Origin: Erythrobacter sp. SCSIO 43205
Lineage (GTDB): Bacteria > Pseudomonadota > Alphaproteobacteria > Sphingomonadales > Sphingomonadaceae
Length of the DNA stretch: 64,000 nt
Assembly: GCF_019904235.1 (NCBI RefSeq)
Contig: NZ_CP063202.1
Location: forward strand, 2,356,001-2,420,000
Direction: 5' to 3'
In this document: positions 16,890-24,501 of the stretch, piece by piece
Layout: each line of letters opens with the position of its first letter
Numbering within the stretch: position 1 is the stretch's first letter
Program-made: the position numbers and the translations under genes
The notes under the pieces: model-generated
Told to the model about the DNA's origin: nothing
The model's input: the letters and a program-made list of their open reading frames with translations, nothing else
The model's database searches: none

Positions 16890-17037
16890 AGTTCACGCCT
16901 CCCCCGTTGTTGGCCGCTAATTCTTGGTAGTCGCGATGCCGAACCGAAAAAGTGGTATCCATTTTTTCTGGCATCACTCCGCGACCTTTGAGCTTGTCAA
17001 AGACGCCGCCTAAGCGATCGGACAGATTGTCAAACAT
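16882..17037 (-). CDS. 51-codon upstream frame duplicating the first 20 codons of ffh
   Basis: The ATG at 17037, nine bases after GAGGAG, opens a frame whose first 20 residues are identical to the Ffh N-terminus, although 13 of the 20 codons use a different synonym. The match stops at codon 20, where a palindromic repeat (16935-16975) enters; the rest (31 residues) has no homology. Its TGA lies seven bases into ffh (16884-16882), so translation of the two is probably coupled. It may be a remnant left by recombination between two ffh alleles, or a regulatory leader peptide. Confidence 0.6.
   Translation of the reverse strand: MFDNLSDRLGGVFDKLKGRGVMPEKMDTTFSVRHRDYQELAANNGGGVNYV
16935..16975. 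repeat. Short palindromic repeat upstream of ffh
   Basis: GATGCC at 16935-16940 pairs with GGCATC at 16970-16975, and the core GAAAAAGTGG / CCATTTTTTC (16946-16968) forms a near-perfect inner hairpin around TAT. The shape resembles common short alphaproteobacterial palindromes. It separates the duplicated ffh start from the real one. Confidence 0.75.
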
Positions 17038-17082
17038 CTTCAACTACTCCTCACAAGACCACATGAGCCCTGATAAACGCGA

Positions 17083-17115
17083 AAAACGCCGGCGGACGAA
17101 ACCTCGTCGGCCAGC
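17083..17115 (-). terminator. Probable terminator downstream of tRNA-Ala
   Basis: Reading leftward, a 12-base arm (about 17115-17104) pairs with 17099-17088 with one mismatch and one G-T pair, followed by GTTTTTC. It lies between tRNA-Ala and ffh, both leftward, and would end the tRNA transcript or anything from the palindromic region at 17192-17272. Confidence 0.55.
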
Positions 17116-17191
17116 GTGCGGAAATCCTCGACAGATAACCGGCTTTTTTAGTCTAACGCCATCGGCTTGGATTTTTCGACTGGGTGGAGGC

Positions 17192-17272
17192 GAAAATTGT
17201 GGCTTTTCGTGACCCGGAGCGCAGCGATCTTAAGGATCGTGAGCACCGGAAGCGCGAAAACCCGCAATTTGC
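17192..17272. repeat. 81-base imperfect palindrome
   Basis: The sequence is symmetric about position 17232: CGATC/GATCG around TTAAG in the centre, CCGG arms further out, and outer arms GAAAATTGTGGCTTTTC (17192-17208) against GAAAACCCGCAATTTGC (17256-17272, read inverted) with three to four mismatches. It could fold as one long hairpin in RNA from either strand. It lies between the tRNA-Ala 3' end and the terminator at 17083. Confidence 0.7.
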
Positions 17273-17301
17273 AGCCCGCCCAGGCGGAAAAGACAAGTCG
17301 A

Positions 17302-17377
17302 TGGTGGAGCCTAGCGGGATCGAACCGCTGACCTCAACACTGCCAGTGTTGCGCTCTCCCAGCTGAGCTAAGGCCCC
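17302..17377 (-). tRNA. tRNA-Ala (anticodon GGC)
   Basis: The cloverleaf reads GGGGCCT acceptor, D-arm GCTCAGCTGGGAGAGC, anticodon arm CAACA-CTGGCAG-TGTTG with anticodon GGC, T-arm with GGTTCGATCCC, and 3' AGGCTCC-A. CCA is encoded in the genome (17304-17302). Confidence 0.95.
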
Positions 17378-17438
17378 GTATCATCGTTGTGTTGGCATTG
17401 TTTCAAACGCCATACCCTCGCTTTCACGAGGGAGCGCC

Positions 17439-17467
17439 CCATTAGGACTGCCCCTCGCGAAACGCAA
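17439..17467 (-). promoter_or_regulatory. Candidate promoter of tRNA-Ala
   Basis: On the minus strand TTGCGT (17467-17462) and TAATGG (17444-17439) are 17 bases apart, about 60 bases upstream of the mature tRNA 5' end. Sequence match only. Confidence 0.4.
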
Positions 17468-17475
17468 GAGCAAAA

Positions 17476-17817
17476 TCAGTTATCGTCGTTGTCGTCGTCA
17501 TCTTTCGATGCGGTCACGCCAAGATCGTCGTCGCCACCAAGGTCGACATCGTTATCGGGCGAGTCTTCAGCGTCGTCGATATTTTCGATGTCTTTGAGAT
17601 CATCATCTTCATCATCAGCCGCCAGATCGGTGTCAGCTTCGCCGTTCTTCGCCTTTTCAGGGTCGTCGATCGGAATTGGCTGCTTGGATTTCAGAACAGG
17701 CTCTGGATACCACTGGTGACCGTTCGGGCTTGTCACAGGGTTATCATTGCCAAGATCATAAAAACGCTCGCCCGTTTGCGGGCAGGTGCGCTTTGTTCCC
17801 CATTCGGGTTTAGGCAT
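17476..17817 (-). CDS. TIGR02300 family (FYDLN acid domain) protein
   Basis: The 113-residue protein begins MPKPEWGTKRTCPQTGERFYDLG, the FYDLN signature with a CxxTGxxFYDL pattern. The rest, from about residue 50, is an extreme acidic low-complexity tail (Asp/Glu/Asn, ending DDDDNDDN). The family is common in alphaproteobacteria, is short, and has no known function; the single Cys and the acidic tail might bind metal or basic proteins. The ATG at 17817 is chosen because homologues begin there and not at the in-frame ATG at 17847. Confidence 0.85.
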   Translation of the reverse strand: MPKPEWGTKRTCPQTGERFYDLGNDNPVTSPNGHQWYPEPVLKSKQPIPIDDPEKAKNGEADTDLAADDEDDDLKDIENIDDAEDSPDNDVDLGGDDDLGVTASKDDDDNDDN

Positions 17818-17970
17818 TTGGTTGGTCCTTATCTGGTCCCGCCACAATGGACGGGCAGTAAATCAATAACTGTCATTTGGGCCGCGCATTGAAGGAATCA
17901 AGTCATCGCGCGGCTTTGATCGGCGCGCGCCTTGCCATAGCCTTGTAGCGCTGTCAAAGAACCGTCCGAA

Positions 17971-19299
17971 ATGCATACCACAATGACCAGTCATACATTC
18001 ACATCATCGCCCCCGCTCAAGGGCCGTTTAACGGTTCCCGGCGACAAATCGATCAGCCACCGCTCCCTTATGTTCGCAGGGCTTGCCGTTGGAGAATCGC
18101 GCATCACCGGATTGCTTGAAGGCGAGGATGTCCTCGCCACCGCAGCGGCGATGCGCAAGCTGGGCGCTGATATTGAACGATTGGGAGACGGAACTTGGGT
18201 GGTTTACGGCGCAGGGCTTGGCAGCCTGCTCGAACCGCGCACCGCTCTTGATATGGGCAATTCTGGAACCTCGACGCGGCTGATGATGGGTCTTCTGGCA
18301 AGCCATGCCGTCAGTGCAACCTTTGTGGGCGATGCGAGCCTTTCTGGCCGTCCCATGAACCGCGTGATCGAGCCACTTAGCCAGATGGGCGCATCGTTTG
18401 AGGCGTCGAGCGGAGGCACCCTGCCCTGCATGGTGCGCGGCGCGTTTCCGGCAGTGCCAATCACATACCGCCTGCCCGTAGCGAGTGCGCAGGTAAAAAG
18501 CGCGGTCCTGATCGCTGGCCTCAACACGCCCGGTATTACAACGGTGATCGAGCCTGTCGCCACACGCGATCACACCGAGCGGATGCTTACCGGATTTGGC
18601 GCGCAGCTGGAGATCGGCGAAGACAAAGGCGAGCGCGTCATTACTATTCACGGTGAGGCGGACCTGACCGCGATGGATGTGACCGTCCCGGGCGACCCTT
18701 CATCAGCGGCATTCTTCCTCGTTGCGGCAAGCATCATTCCGGGAAGCGATCTTGTGGTCGAAAACGTCGGCCTCAATCCTACGCGCGCTGGCATTGTGAC
18801 AGTGCTCAAGCAAATGGGCGCTGACATTGAGGAATTGAACGCCCGCGAAGTCGGCGGCGAGCCCGTCGCGGACCTGCGCGTCCGTTATGCTCCGCTTACC
18901 GGGATCGATGTGGACCCGGCCATCGTCCCAAGTATGGTGGATGAGTTCCCCGTTCTGTTTGTCGCCGCTGCTCTTGCCAAAGGAACCACGCGCTGCACGG
19001 GTCTTGAGGAATTGCGCGTTAAAGAAAGTGACCGCATCGCCGTAATGGCAGCCGCTCTCACCGCAGCAGGAGCCCGCGTTGAAGAGCAAGAGGACGGCCT
19101 CACCATCTACGGCACGGGCGGAGAGCCTCTTAACGGCACATCAGGCGAGCCTGTAAAAACGCATCTCGACCACCGGATTGCGATGAGCATGGCGGTGGCT
19201 GGCCTTACAAGCAAGAACGGTGTCGAAGTCGACGACACCGCTCCGATCGCGACGAGCTTTCCGAGCTTTATGGAGCTTCTCGAAGGGGCAAGTCGATGA
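17971..19299 (+). CDS. aroA: 3-phosphoshikimate 1-carboxyvinyltransferase (EPSP synthase, CP4-like)
   Basis: The 442-residue protein (or 438 from the ATG at 17983) carries the EPSPS signatures GDKSISHRSLMFAGLA, SAQVKSAVLIAGLN, GITTVIEP..TRDHTERML and LRVKESDRI, closest in pattern to the class II enzyme of Agrobacterium CP4. It joins shikimate 3-phosphate and PEP in chorismate synthesis. Where CP4 has Ala (GNAAT) this protein has Gly (GNSGT), the form usual in glyphosate-sensitive enzymes. It ends with a four-base overlap (ATGA) into a small membrane gene and heads the aroA-cmk-rpsA run. Confidence 0.96.
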   Translation: MHTTMTSHTFTSSPPLKGRLTVPGDKSISHRSLMFAGLAVGESRITGLLEGEDVLATAAAMRKLGADIERLGDGTWVVYGAGLGSLLEPRTALDMGNSGTSTRLMMGLLASHAVSATFVGDASLSGRPMNRVIEPLSQMGASFEASSGGTLPCMVRGAFPAVPITYRLPVASAQVKSAVLIAGLNTPGITTVIEPVATRDHTERMLTGFGAQLEIGEDKGERVITIHGEADLTAMDVTVPGDPSSAAFFLVAASIIPGSDLVVENVGLNPTRAGIVTVLKQMGADIEELNAREVGGEPVADLRVRYAPLTGIDVDPAIVPSMVDEFPVLFVAAALAKGTTRCTGLEELRVKESDRIAVMAAALTAAGARVEEQEDGLTIYGTGGEPLNGTSGEPVKTHLDHRIAMSMAVAGLTSKNGVEVDDTAPIATSFPSFMELLEGASR

Positions 19300-19508
19300 T
19301 TGGCCAATACCGAGACACTCTTATGACTCTCGCCGTCGGCATTCCTGTACTGGCGGGGATGATCATCAAACACGGAGGCCTTAAGGAGACGTGGAATCAA
19401 AACAATGGCGGTCTAATTATTACCATAACTGTCATTTTAATCATCCTCGGACACTCGGTTCGCAAGGATCGCCAGAAGGTAGCTGAAATCCGAAAGGGGC
19501 AGGATTGA
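19296..19508 (+). CDS. Small two-helix membrane protein
   Basis: The 70-residue product has two hydrophobic segments (LMTLAVGIPVLAGMII and GGLIITITVILIILGHSV) separated by a short polar stretch and a basic C-terminus. It overlaps aroA by four bases and the next gene by four, so it is translated as part of the operon. I recognise no family. Confidence 0.6.
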   Translation: MIGQYRDTLMTLAVGIPVLAGMIIKHGGLKETWNQNNGGLIITITVILIILGHSVRKDRQKVAEIRKGQD

Positions 19509-19777
19509 ACACTCCGCTCGACATATACTCCCTCATCGGCTTCGTCGGCACGGCCTGCATCATCGGTGCCTACGCCTATCTGACTTATGTCGATAAGCCC
19601 AATCCCTTCATCCTCCACGGGACCAATCTCACTGGCGCAGGCCTGCTCACCATCAGCCTTCTGGTTCACACCAATTGGCCAAGTCTCGTGCTCGAAGGCT
19701 TTTGGGCGGCGATTGCCATATTTGGACTGTACAAAGCCTTGCGAGCCCGCGCGCAAAGCGACAAAACGGTGCAATGA
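19505..19777 (+). CDS. CBU_0592-like small membrane protein
   Basis: The 90-residue product has three hydrophobic segments (IYSLIGFVGTACIIGAYAYL, LTGAGLLTISLLV, LEGFWAAIAIFGLYKAL). The pattern fits the CBU_0592-like family of short bacterial membrane proteins of unknown function. The start is a TTG at 19505, overlapping the stop of the previous gene (TTGA), since no ATG is available near. The stop overlaps the next ATG by four bases. Confidence 0.6.
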   Translation: MNTPLDIYSLIGFVGTACIIGAYAYLTYVDKPNPFILHGTNLTGAGLLTISLLVHTNWPSLVLEGFWAAIAIFGLYKALRARAQSDKTVQ

Positions 19778-20016
19778 TCAAAACGATCTTGAGCCTAGGG
19801 GGAACGCCGAGACGCCGCCGTCTTGCAGGCGCTCTCATCCTCTTTACAACAGCAATCGCATCGTCGGCCTTGCGCAATGGAGGCCAATTTCTGACGATTG
19901 ATATGGCATCAAATCTCGCGATTGCTGCTATTGTGTTTGGACTGCTGCACTTTCGGTGGCGAAACCGGGAAAGGCGCGAATTGACGCCGGGGAAGCTTGA
20001 GGACACATTTTCATGA
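19774..20016 (+). CDS. Small membrane protein
   Basis: From the ATG at 19774 the product is 80 residues, with one or two hydrophobic segments (AGALILFTTAIASSAL and ASNLAIAAIVFGLL) and basic flanks (PRRRR, RWRNRERRE). It overlaps the genes on both sides by four bases (ATGA). A longer in-frame reading from 19675 lies inside the previous gene and is rejected. No family is recognised. Confidence 0.55.
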   Translation: MIKTILSLGGTPRRRRLAGALILFTTAIASSALRNGGQFLTIDMASNLAIAAIVFGLLHFRWRNRERRELTPGKLEDTFS

Positions 20017-20651
20017 TCATTGCCGTCGACGGGCCTACAGCATCAGGCAAAGGCACCATTGCCAAGAGGTTGGCCGCGCACTTTGGCGTGCCCTGTCTTG
20101 ATACGGGCCTTCTTTACCGGGCGGTGGGGCGTCAGGTTGCGATGAATGGCGGCGATCCTGACAACCCGATAGATGCACTTGCAGCCTGCGATTTTCCCGA
20201 TGCGCTGCTTGACGACGACATCCTTCGCACTGAGGAGACAGGCGGCCTTGCAAGCCGCGTCTCGGTTCACCCCGAAGTGCGCGAGGCCCTGTTCAAACGG
20301 CAACGCGCTTTTGCAGAGCAACCCGGCGGCGCGGTGCTGGACGGACGCGATATTGGCACCGTGATCGCGCCTGATGCGGACGTAAAGCTGTTCATCACCG
20401 CAAGCGTCCAATCCCGGGCACGACGTCGCTGGCTTGAGATGGTCGAGAAAAAACTCGACCACGAAGAGGAAATCCCGCTTTCTGAAATTGAGAAGGACGT
20501 TGTCGCCCGTGATGCGCGCGATATCAATCGTAAGGACGCGCCTCTTAAAGCCGCACCCGACGCCTTGGTGATCGATACCACCACTTTTGACCGCGAACAG
20601 GCTTTTGAACTGGTCCGCGAGGCGGTTGAAGAGGCTCTCGCCAAGACGTGA
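20013..20651 (+). CDS. cmk: Cytidylate kinase
   Basis: The 212-residue protein has the P-loop VDGPTASGKGTIAKRLA, the LDTGLLYRAVG segment, and the CMP-binding VLDGRDIGTVIAPDADVKLFITAS. It phosphorylates CMP and dCMP. The gene precedes rpsA by 214 bases, the common aroA-cmk-rpsA order of proteobacteria, here with three small membrane genes between aroA and cmk. Confidence 0.96.
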   Translation: MIIAVDGPTASGKGTIAKRLAAHFGVPCLDTGLLYRAVGRQVAMNGGDPDNPIDALAACDFPDALLDDDILRTEETGGLASRVSVHPEVREALFKRQRAFAEQPGGAVLDGRDIGTVIAPDADVKLFITASVQSRARRRWLEMVEKKLDHEEEIPLSEIEKDVVARDARDINRKDAPLKAAPDALVIDTTTFDREQAFELVREAVEEALAKT

Positions 20652-20865
20652 AATCGCTTGCAATTGCGCCCTGTTCCCGCTAGGCGCGCGCCCGTTCCGG
20701 ACATCGTTAGCGGTGAACAGAACCTTCGCTCGTGCATTCGGCCTTGCGGAGATGTCGGCCTCTTGCCCCGCAAGGCCAGCGCAATGGTGCGTCAGGCGGC
20801 GGTTTAAGACCCGGAGAAAAACTCCGTGGCCGGTAACAAACAAAACCAAGGATTAGCCAAGACTT

Positions 20866-22575
20866 ATGGCAACCTCACCTAACCCGACGCGCGACGATTT
20901 CGAAGCGCTCCTTAACGAACAACTCGGCGGCGCCGGCGACGAAGGCTTTGAAGGCCGCGTTGTTATGGGCACTGTCACTGCAATCGAAGCAGGACACGCC
21001 GTTATCGACGTAGGTCTTAAAAGCGAAGGCCGCGTCAACCTCAAAGAATTTGCACGCGGCGAAGACGACCACGGCTTGTCGGTTGGCGACGAAGTCGAAG
21101 TCTATGTCGACCGCGTTGAAAACGCTGACGGCGAAGCCATGCTGTCGCGTGACCGCGCTCGCCGCGAAGCAGCGTGGGACAAGCTCGAAAACGAGTTTGG
21201 CGAAGGCAAGCGCGTAGAAGGCCGCATCTTTGGCCGCGTCAAAGGTGGCTTCACTGTCGACCTCGATGGCGCTGTTGCATTCCTTCCCGGCTCACAAGTC
21301 GACATCCGCCCTGTGCGCGACGTCACGCCGCTTATGGAAGTGCCTCAGCCTTTCCAAATTCTCAAAATGGACCGTCGCCGTGGCAACATCGTTGTCTCGC
21401 GCCGTGCCGTTCTTGAAGAAACTCGCGCCGAACAACGCAGCGAGCTTATCAACGACCTTGCCGAAGGTCAGGTCATCGACGGCGTGGTCAAGAACATCAC
21501 CGACTACGGTGCATTCGTTGATCTTGGCGGCATTGATGGCCTCCTCCACGTCACCGATATGAGCTACAAGCGCGTCAACCACCCAAGCGAAGTGATCGCC
21601 ATCGGCGACACCGTGACGGTTCAAATCGTACGCATCAACGCCGATACTCAGCGCATCAGCCTTGGCATGAAGCAGCTTGAAAGCGATCCATGGGATGGTG
21701 TGGCAGCGAAATACCCAGTTGGCATGAAGCTTTCGGGCCAAGTCACCAACATCACCGAGTATGGCGCGTTTGTTGAGCTTGAAGCTGGTATCGAAGGCCT
21801 TGTCCACGTCTCTGAAATGAGCTGGACCAAGAAGAACGTCCACCCAGGCAAGATCGTCAGCACTTCACAAGAAGTCGAAGTGGTGATCCTCGAAGTCGAC
21901 AGCGACAAGCGCCGCATTTCGCTTGGCCTCAAGCAGGCTCAAGGCAACCCATGGGAAGAATTCGCAGAGAAATTCCCAGTGGGCGCGGAAGTCACCGGCG
22001 AAGTCAAGAACGCGACCGAATTCGGTCTGTTCATCGGCCTCGATGGCGACGTCGACGGCATGGTCCATATGTCGGACATCGCATGGGGCATCTCTGGCGA
22101 AGACGCGCTGGCGCTTCACCGCAAGGGCGAAGAAGTCAAAGCTGTTGTGCTCGACGTTGACGTTGAGAAAGAACGCATCAGCCTTGGCATGAAGCAGCTT
22201 GAAAAAGGCGCTCCAACCGAAGCAGGCGCAGCGGCCGCTGGTTCGCTTCGCAAGGGCGAAACCGTCACTGTCACCGTTCTCGAAGTTCGCGATGGCGGCC
22301 TCGAAGTTCAGGTTGGCGACGATGGCGCAACCGGCTTCATCAAGCGCTCTGACCTTGGCCGTGACCGCGACGAACAACGTCCAGATCGCTTCCAGGTCGG
22401 CAGCAAGGTCGACGCAATGGTCACCGGTTTCGACCGCTCGAAAAAGCCAAACTTCTCGATCAAGGCGCGTCAAATCGCCGAAGAGAAAGAAGCAGTGCAA
22501 CAGTTCGGTTCATCCGATTCAGGCGCATCGCTCGGCGACATCCTTGGCGAAGCGCTCAAGGGCAAAGAAGACTAA
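20866..22575 (+). CDS. rpsA: 30S ribosomal protein S1
   Basis: The 569-residue protein contains six S1 (OB-fold) repeats; examples are VVMGTVTAIEAGHAVIDVGLKSEGRV, VIDGVVKNITDYGAFVDLGGIDGLLHVTDMSYKRV and LSGQVTNITEYGAFVELEAGIEGLVHVSEMSWTK (each quoted in parts across the protein). S1 unfolds and holds mRNA on the 30S subunit. The 214-base leader before the ATG is untranslated as far as can be seen and could hold the autogenous control site that S1 mRNAs often have. A strong terminator follows. Confidence 0.97.
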   Translation: MATSPNPTRDDFEALLNEQLGGAGDEGFEGRVVMGTVTAIEAGHAVIDVGLKSEGRVNLKEFARGEDDHGLSVGDEVEVYVDRVENADGEAMLSRDRARREAAWDKLENEFGEGKRVEGRIFGRVKGGFTVDLDGAVAFLPGSQVDIRPVRDVTPLMEVPQPFQILKMDRRRGNIVVSRRAVLEETRAEQRSELINDLAEGQVIDGVVKNITDYGAFVDLGGIDGLLHVTDMSYKRVNHPSEVIAIGDTVTVQIVRINADTQRISLGMKQLESDPWDGVAAKYPVGMKLSGQVTNITEYGAFVELEAGIEGLVHVSEMSWTKKNVHPGKIVSTSQEVEVVILEVDSDKRRISLGLKQAQGNPWEEFAEKFPVGAEVTGEVKNATEFGLFIGLDGDVDGMVHMSDIAWGISGEDALALHRKGEEVKAVVLDVDVEKERISLGMKQLEKGAPTEAGAAAAGSLRKGETVTVTVLEVRDGGLEVQVGDDGATGFIKRSDLGRDRDEQRPDRFQVGSKVDAMVTGFDRSKKPNFSIKARQIAEEKEAVQQFGSSDSGASLGDILGEALKGKED

Positions 22576-22599
22576 GTCTTTAGTCACACTGGCAAACCG

Positions 22600-22637
22600 A
22601 AAACGGCCCGCCCGCAGCAATGCAGGCGGGCCTTTTC
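22600..22637 (+). terminator. Terminator of rpsA
   Basis: GGCCCGCC at 22605-22612 pairs with GGCGGGCC at 22625-22632, with inner GCA/TGC pairing, and is followed by TTTTC. It lies 25 bases after the rpsA stop. Confidence 0.85.
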
Positions 22638-22688
22638 TATTGCGAGATGCACGATTAGAGTGGCGCTTGAGAAGAGGATCCCCACCCC

Positions 22689-23444
22689 ATGCTTGAAGTC
22701 CATCAATTCCCGTGCCTTTCCGACAATTACGGCTTTCTGCTGCACGATCCATTGAGCGGAGAAACCGCCGCAATCGACACCCCTGATGGGGGAGAATATC
22801 TGAAACAGGCAAAGGCCAAGGGCTGGACCATTTCGCAAATCTGGAACACGCACTGGCACCCGGATCACGCTGGCGGCAATGGCGAGATTGTAAAGGCGAC
22901 ACACGCGAAGGTTATCGCGCCACAAGAGGTGGAGAAGCTCTCCCAAATCGACCAGGTGGTATCGCATGACGACATTGTCACTATAGGCGACCATAAAGCG
23001 CGCGTGATTGACGTGTCGGGCCACACCAATGGCCATGTTGCATTTTACTTGGAAGACAGCGGCATGGCTTTCGTCGGCGACAGTGTCTTTGCCCTTGGTT
23101 GTGGTCGAATGTTCGAAGGCGAGCCTAAGCAGTTTTGGGATAGCCTTTCGCGCATCAAACAGCTTCCCGAAGACACGGTTCTTTACTGTGCGCATGAATA
23201 CACTCAGGCGAATGCGAAATTCGCGCTCCACGCTGACCCCGACAACGCTGAGCTTCAAGAATACGCTGCTGAGATCGACGACAAGCGCGCTCGTGCAGAG
23301 GCGACTGTCCCGACGGTGTTGGGGCGCGAGCTGGCCACCAACCCGTTCCTGCGCGCCGACGATCCGGCGCTGCAAGCGCGCTGGGGCGGCGATGCGCCGC
23401 ACGAAACCTTCGCCGCCATTCGCGCCGGCAAAGACAACTTCTAA
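22689..23444 (+). CDS. gloB: Hydroxyacylglutathione hydrolase (glyoxalase II)
   Basis: The 251-residue metallo-beta-lactamase-fold protein carries the binuclear metal motif NTHWHPDHAGGN, later ligands in SGHTNGHVAFY and VGDSVFALGCGRMFEG, and the C-terminal helical HAGH domain with YCAHEYTQANAKFAL. It hydrolyses S-D-lactoylglutathione to D-lactate, completing methylglyoxal detoxification. It is followed after eight bases by a quinone reductase that starts with GTG. Confidence 0.95.
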   Translation: MLEVHQFPCLSDNYGFLLHDPLSGETAAIDTPDGGEYLKQAKAKGWTISQIWNTHWHPDHAGGNGEIVKATHAKVIAPQEVEKLSQIDQVVSHDDIVTIGDHKARVIDVSGHTNGHVAFYLEDSGMAFVGDSVFALGCGRMFEGEPKQFWDSLSRIKQLPEDTVLYCAHEYTQANAKFALHADPDNAELQEYAAEIDDKRARAEATVPTVLGRELATNPFLRADDPALQARWGGDAPHETFAAIRAGKDNF

Positions 23445-23452
23445 GCTCTCGC

Positions 23453-24427
23453 GTGCAAGCGTTACGGGTTCAAGAACTATCGCCGGACCTTTCAGGGGTC
23501 CATCTGGTCGAGTTACCAGAGCCAAGCCGCGCGCCGGGCGAAGTCTTGGTGCGCGTCAAAGCAGCGTCTTTGAACTTCCCCGATTTGCTGATGACCAAGG
23601 GGGAGTATCAGTTCAAGCCAGAGCCCCCTTTCACCAGCGGCCTTGAGATGGCGGGCGAAGTGATTGAAGCAGATCCCGGCAGCGGCTTCACGCCAGGCGA
23701 TAAGGTAATCGGCGGCAATAAGACAGGAGCGTTTGCGGAGGTCATTAGTCTCCCCGAACGGGGCCTTTCCCCCCTTCCCCCCGGTCTCACCTTTGCACAG
23801 GGCGCGGCGATGGGAGCGGCCTATCAGACTGCTTACACCGGGCTTGTCGAACTAGGCGGATTAGAAGCCGGACAATGGGTTTTGGTTCACGGCTCAAGTG
23901 GCGGCGTGGGATTGGCGGCTTGCGATCTTGCGAAAGCCTTGGGAGCGCGCGTGATTGCAGCCACAGGGGTTGAGGCGAAACGCGCAGCAATCGAAGCCGC
24001 CGTCGAACCAGACGCTGTTATCACCGCGAAGGGCCGCTTTCGCGAGCAAGTGGCGGACCTCACAAATGGCAAGTTATGCGACATCGTCTTCGATCCGGTA
24101 GGCGGCGATGTTTTCGACGAATCGACACGCTGTGTGAGCTTTGCTGGCAAGCTTATCGTGGTCGGCTTCACCAGTGGGCGCATCGCAGAGATTGCGACCA
24201 ATATCCCTCTCATAAAAGGCTTTAGCGTCGTCGGACTTCGCGCTGGCGAATACGCTCGGCGCTTTCCCGAACGAGGCCAAGCGATCAACGAAGCGATTGC
24301 CAAACTGGCAAGCGCAGGACGCATCACGCCAACAATTGACCGCACCCTGCCGCTCTCACACTGGCGCGAGGGCTTCGACGCCATGGCGCGCCGGGAGCTG
24401 GTCGGGAAAGTTGTGCTTGAAATGTGA
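23453..24427 (+). CDS. NADPH:quinone oxidoreductase (zinc-independent MDR family)
   Basis: The 324-residue protein has the MDR catalytic fold (VRVKAASLNFPDLLMTKGEY, GLEMAGEVIEADP) and nucleotide-binding VLVHGSSGGVGLAACDLAKALGARVIA. It lacks the zinc-ligand set of alcohol dehydrogenases, as expected for quinone or enone reductases. It ends FDAMARRELVGKVVLEM. The start is a GTG at 23453, eight bases after the gloB stop; cotranscription with gloB is likely, and both may act on reactive carbonyls. Confidence 0.85.
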   Translation: MQALRVQELSPDLSGVHLVELPEPSRAPGEVLVRVKAASLNFPDLLMTKGEYQFKPEPPFTSGLEMAGEVIEADPGSGFTPGDKVIGGNKTGAFAEVISLPERGLSPLPPGLTFAQGAAMGAAYQTAYTGLVELGGLEAGQWVLVHGSSGGVGLAACDLAKALGARVIAATGVEAKRAAIEAAVEPDAVITAKGRFREQVADLTNGKLCDIVFDPVGGDVFDESTRCVSFAGKLIVVGFTSGRIAEIATNIPLIKGFSVVGLRAGEYARRFPERGQAINEAIAKLASAGRITPTIDRTLPLSHWREGFDAMARRELVGKVVLEM

Positions 24428-24491
24428 GCTCCTGCGAAAGCAGGAGCCTATCTCGAAAGGTTGGATGATGGGCTCCTGCTTCCGCAGGAGC
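24428..24491. repeat. Pair of hairpin repeats, family D
   Basis: Two hairpins of the same type, GCTCCTGCgaaaGCAGGAGC at 24428-24447 and GCTCCTGCttccGCAGGAGC at 24472-24491, are separated by 24 bases. They fill the gap between the convergent quinone reductase and atpF and could end both transcripts. Confidence 0.85.
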
Positions 24492-24501
24492 GCAACTCAT
24501 C

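Noticed and set aside
17387..17719. Ser-rich rightward frame opposite the FYDLN gene
   Set aside because: The Ser run is the complement of the Asp-rich tail; no independent evidence.
20587..20856. Frame across the cmk end and the rpsA leader
   Set aside because: Overlaps cmk in another frame, has Arg/Pro-rich low-quality composition and no ribosome binding site; the region reads better as the rpsA leader.
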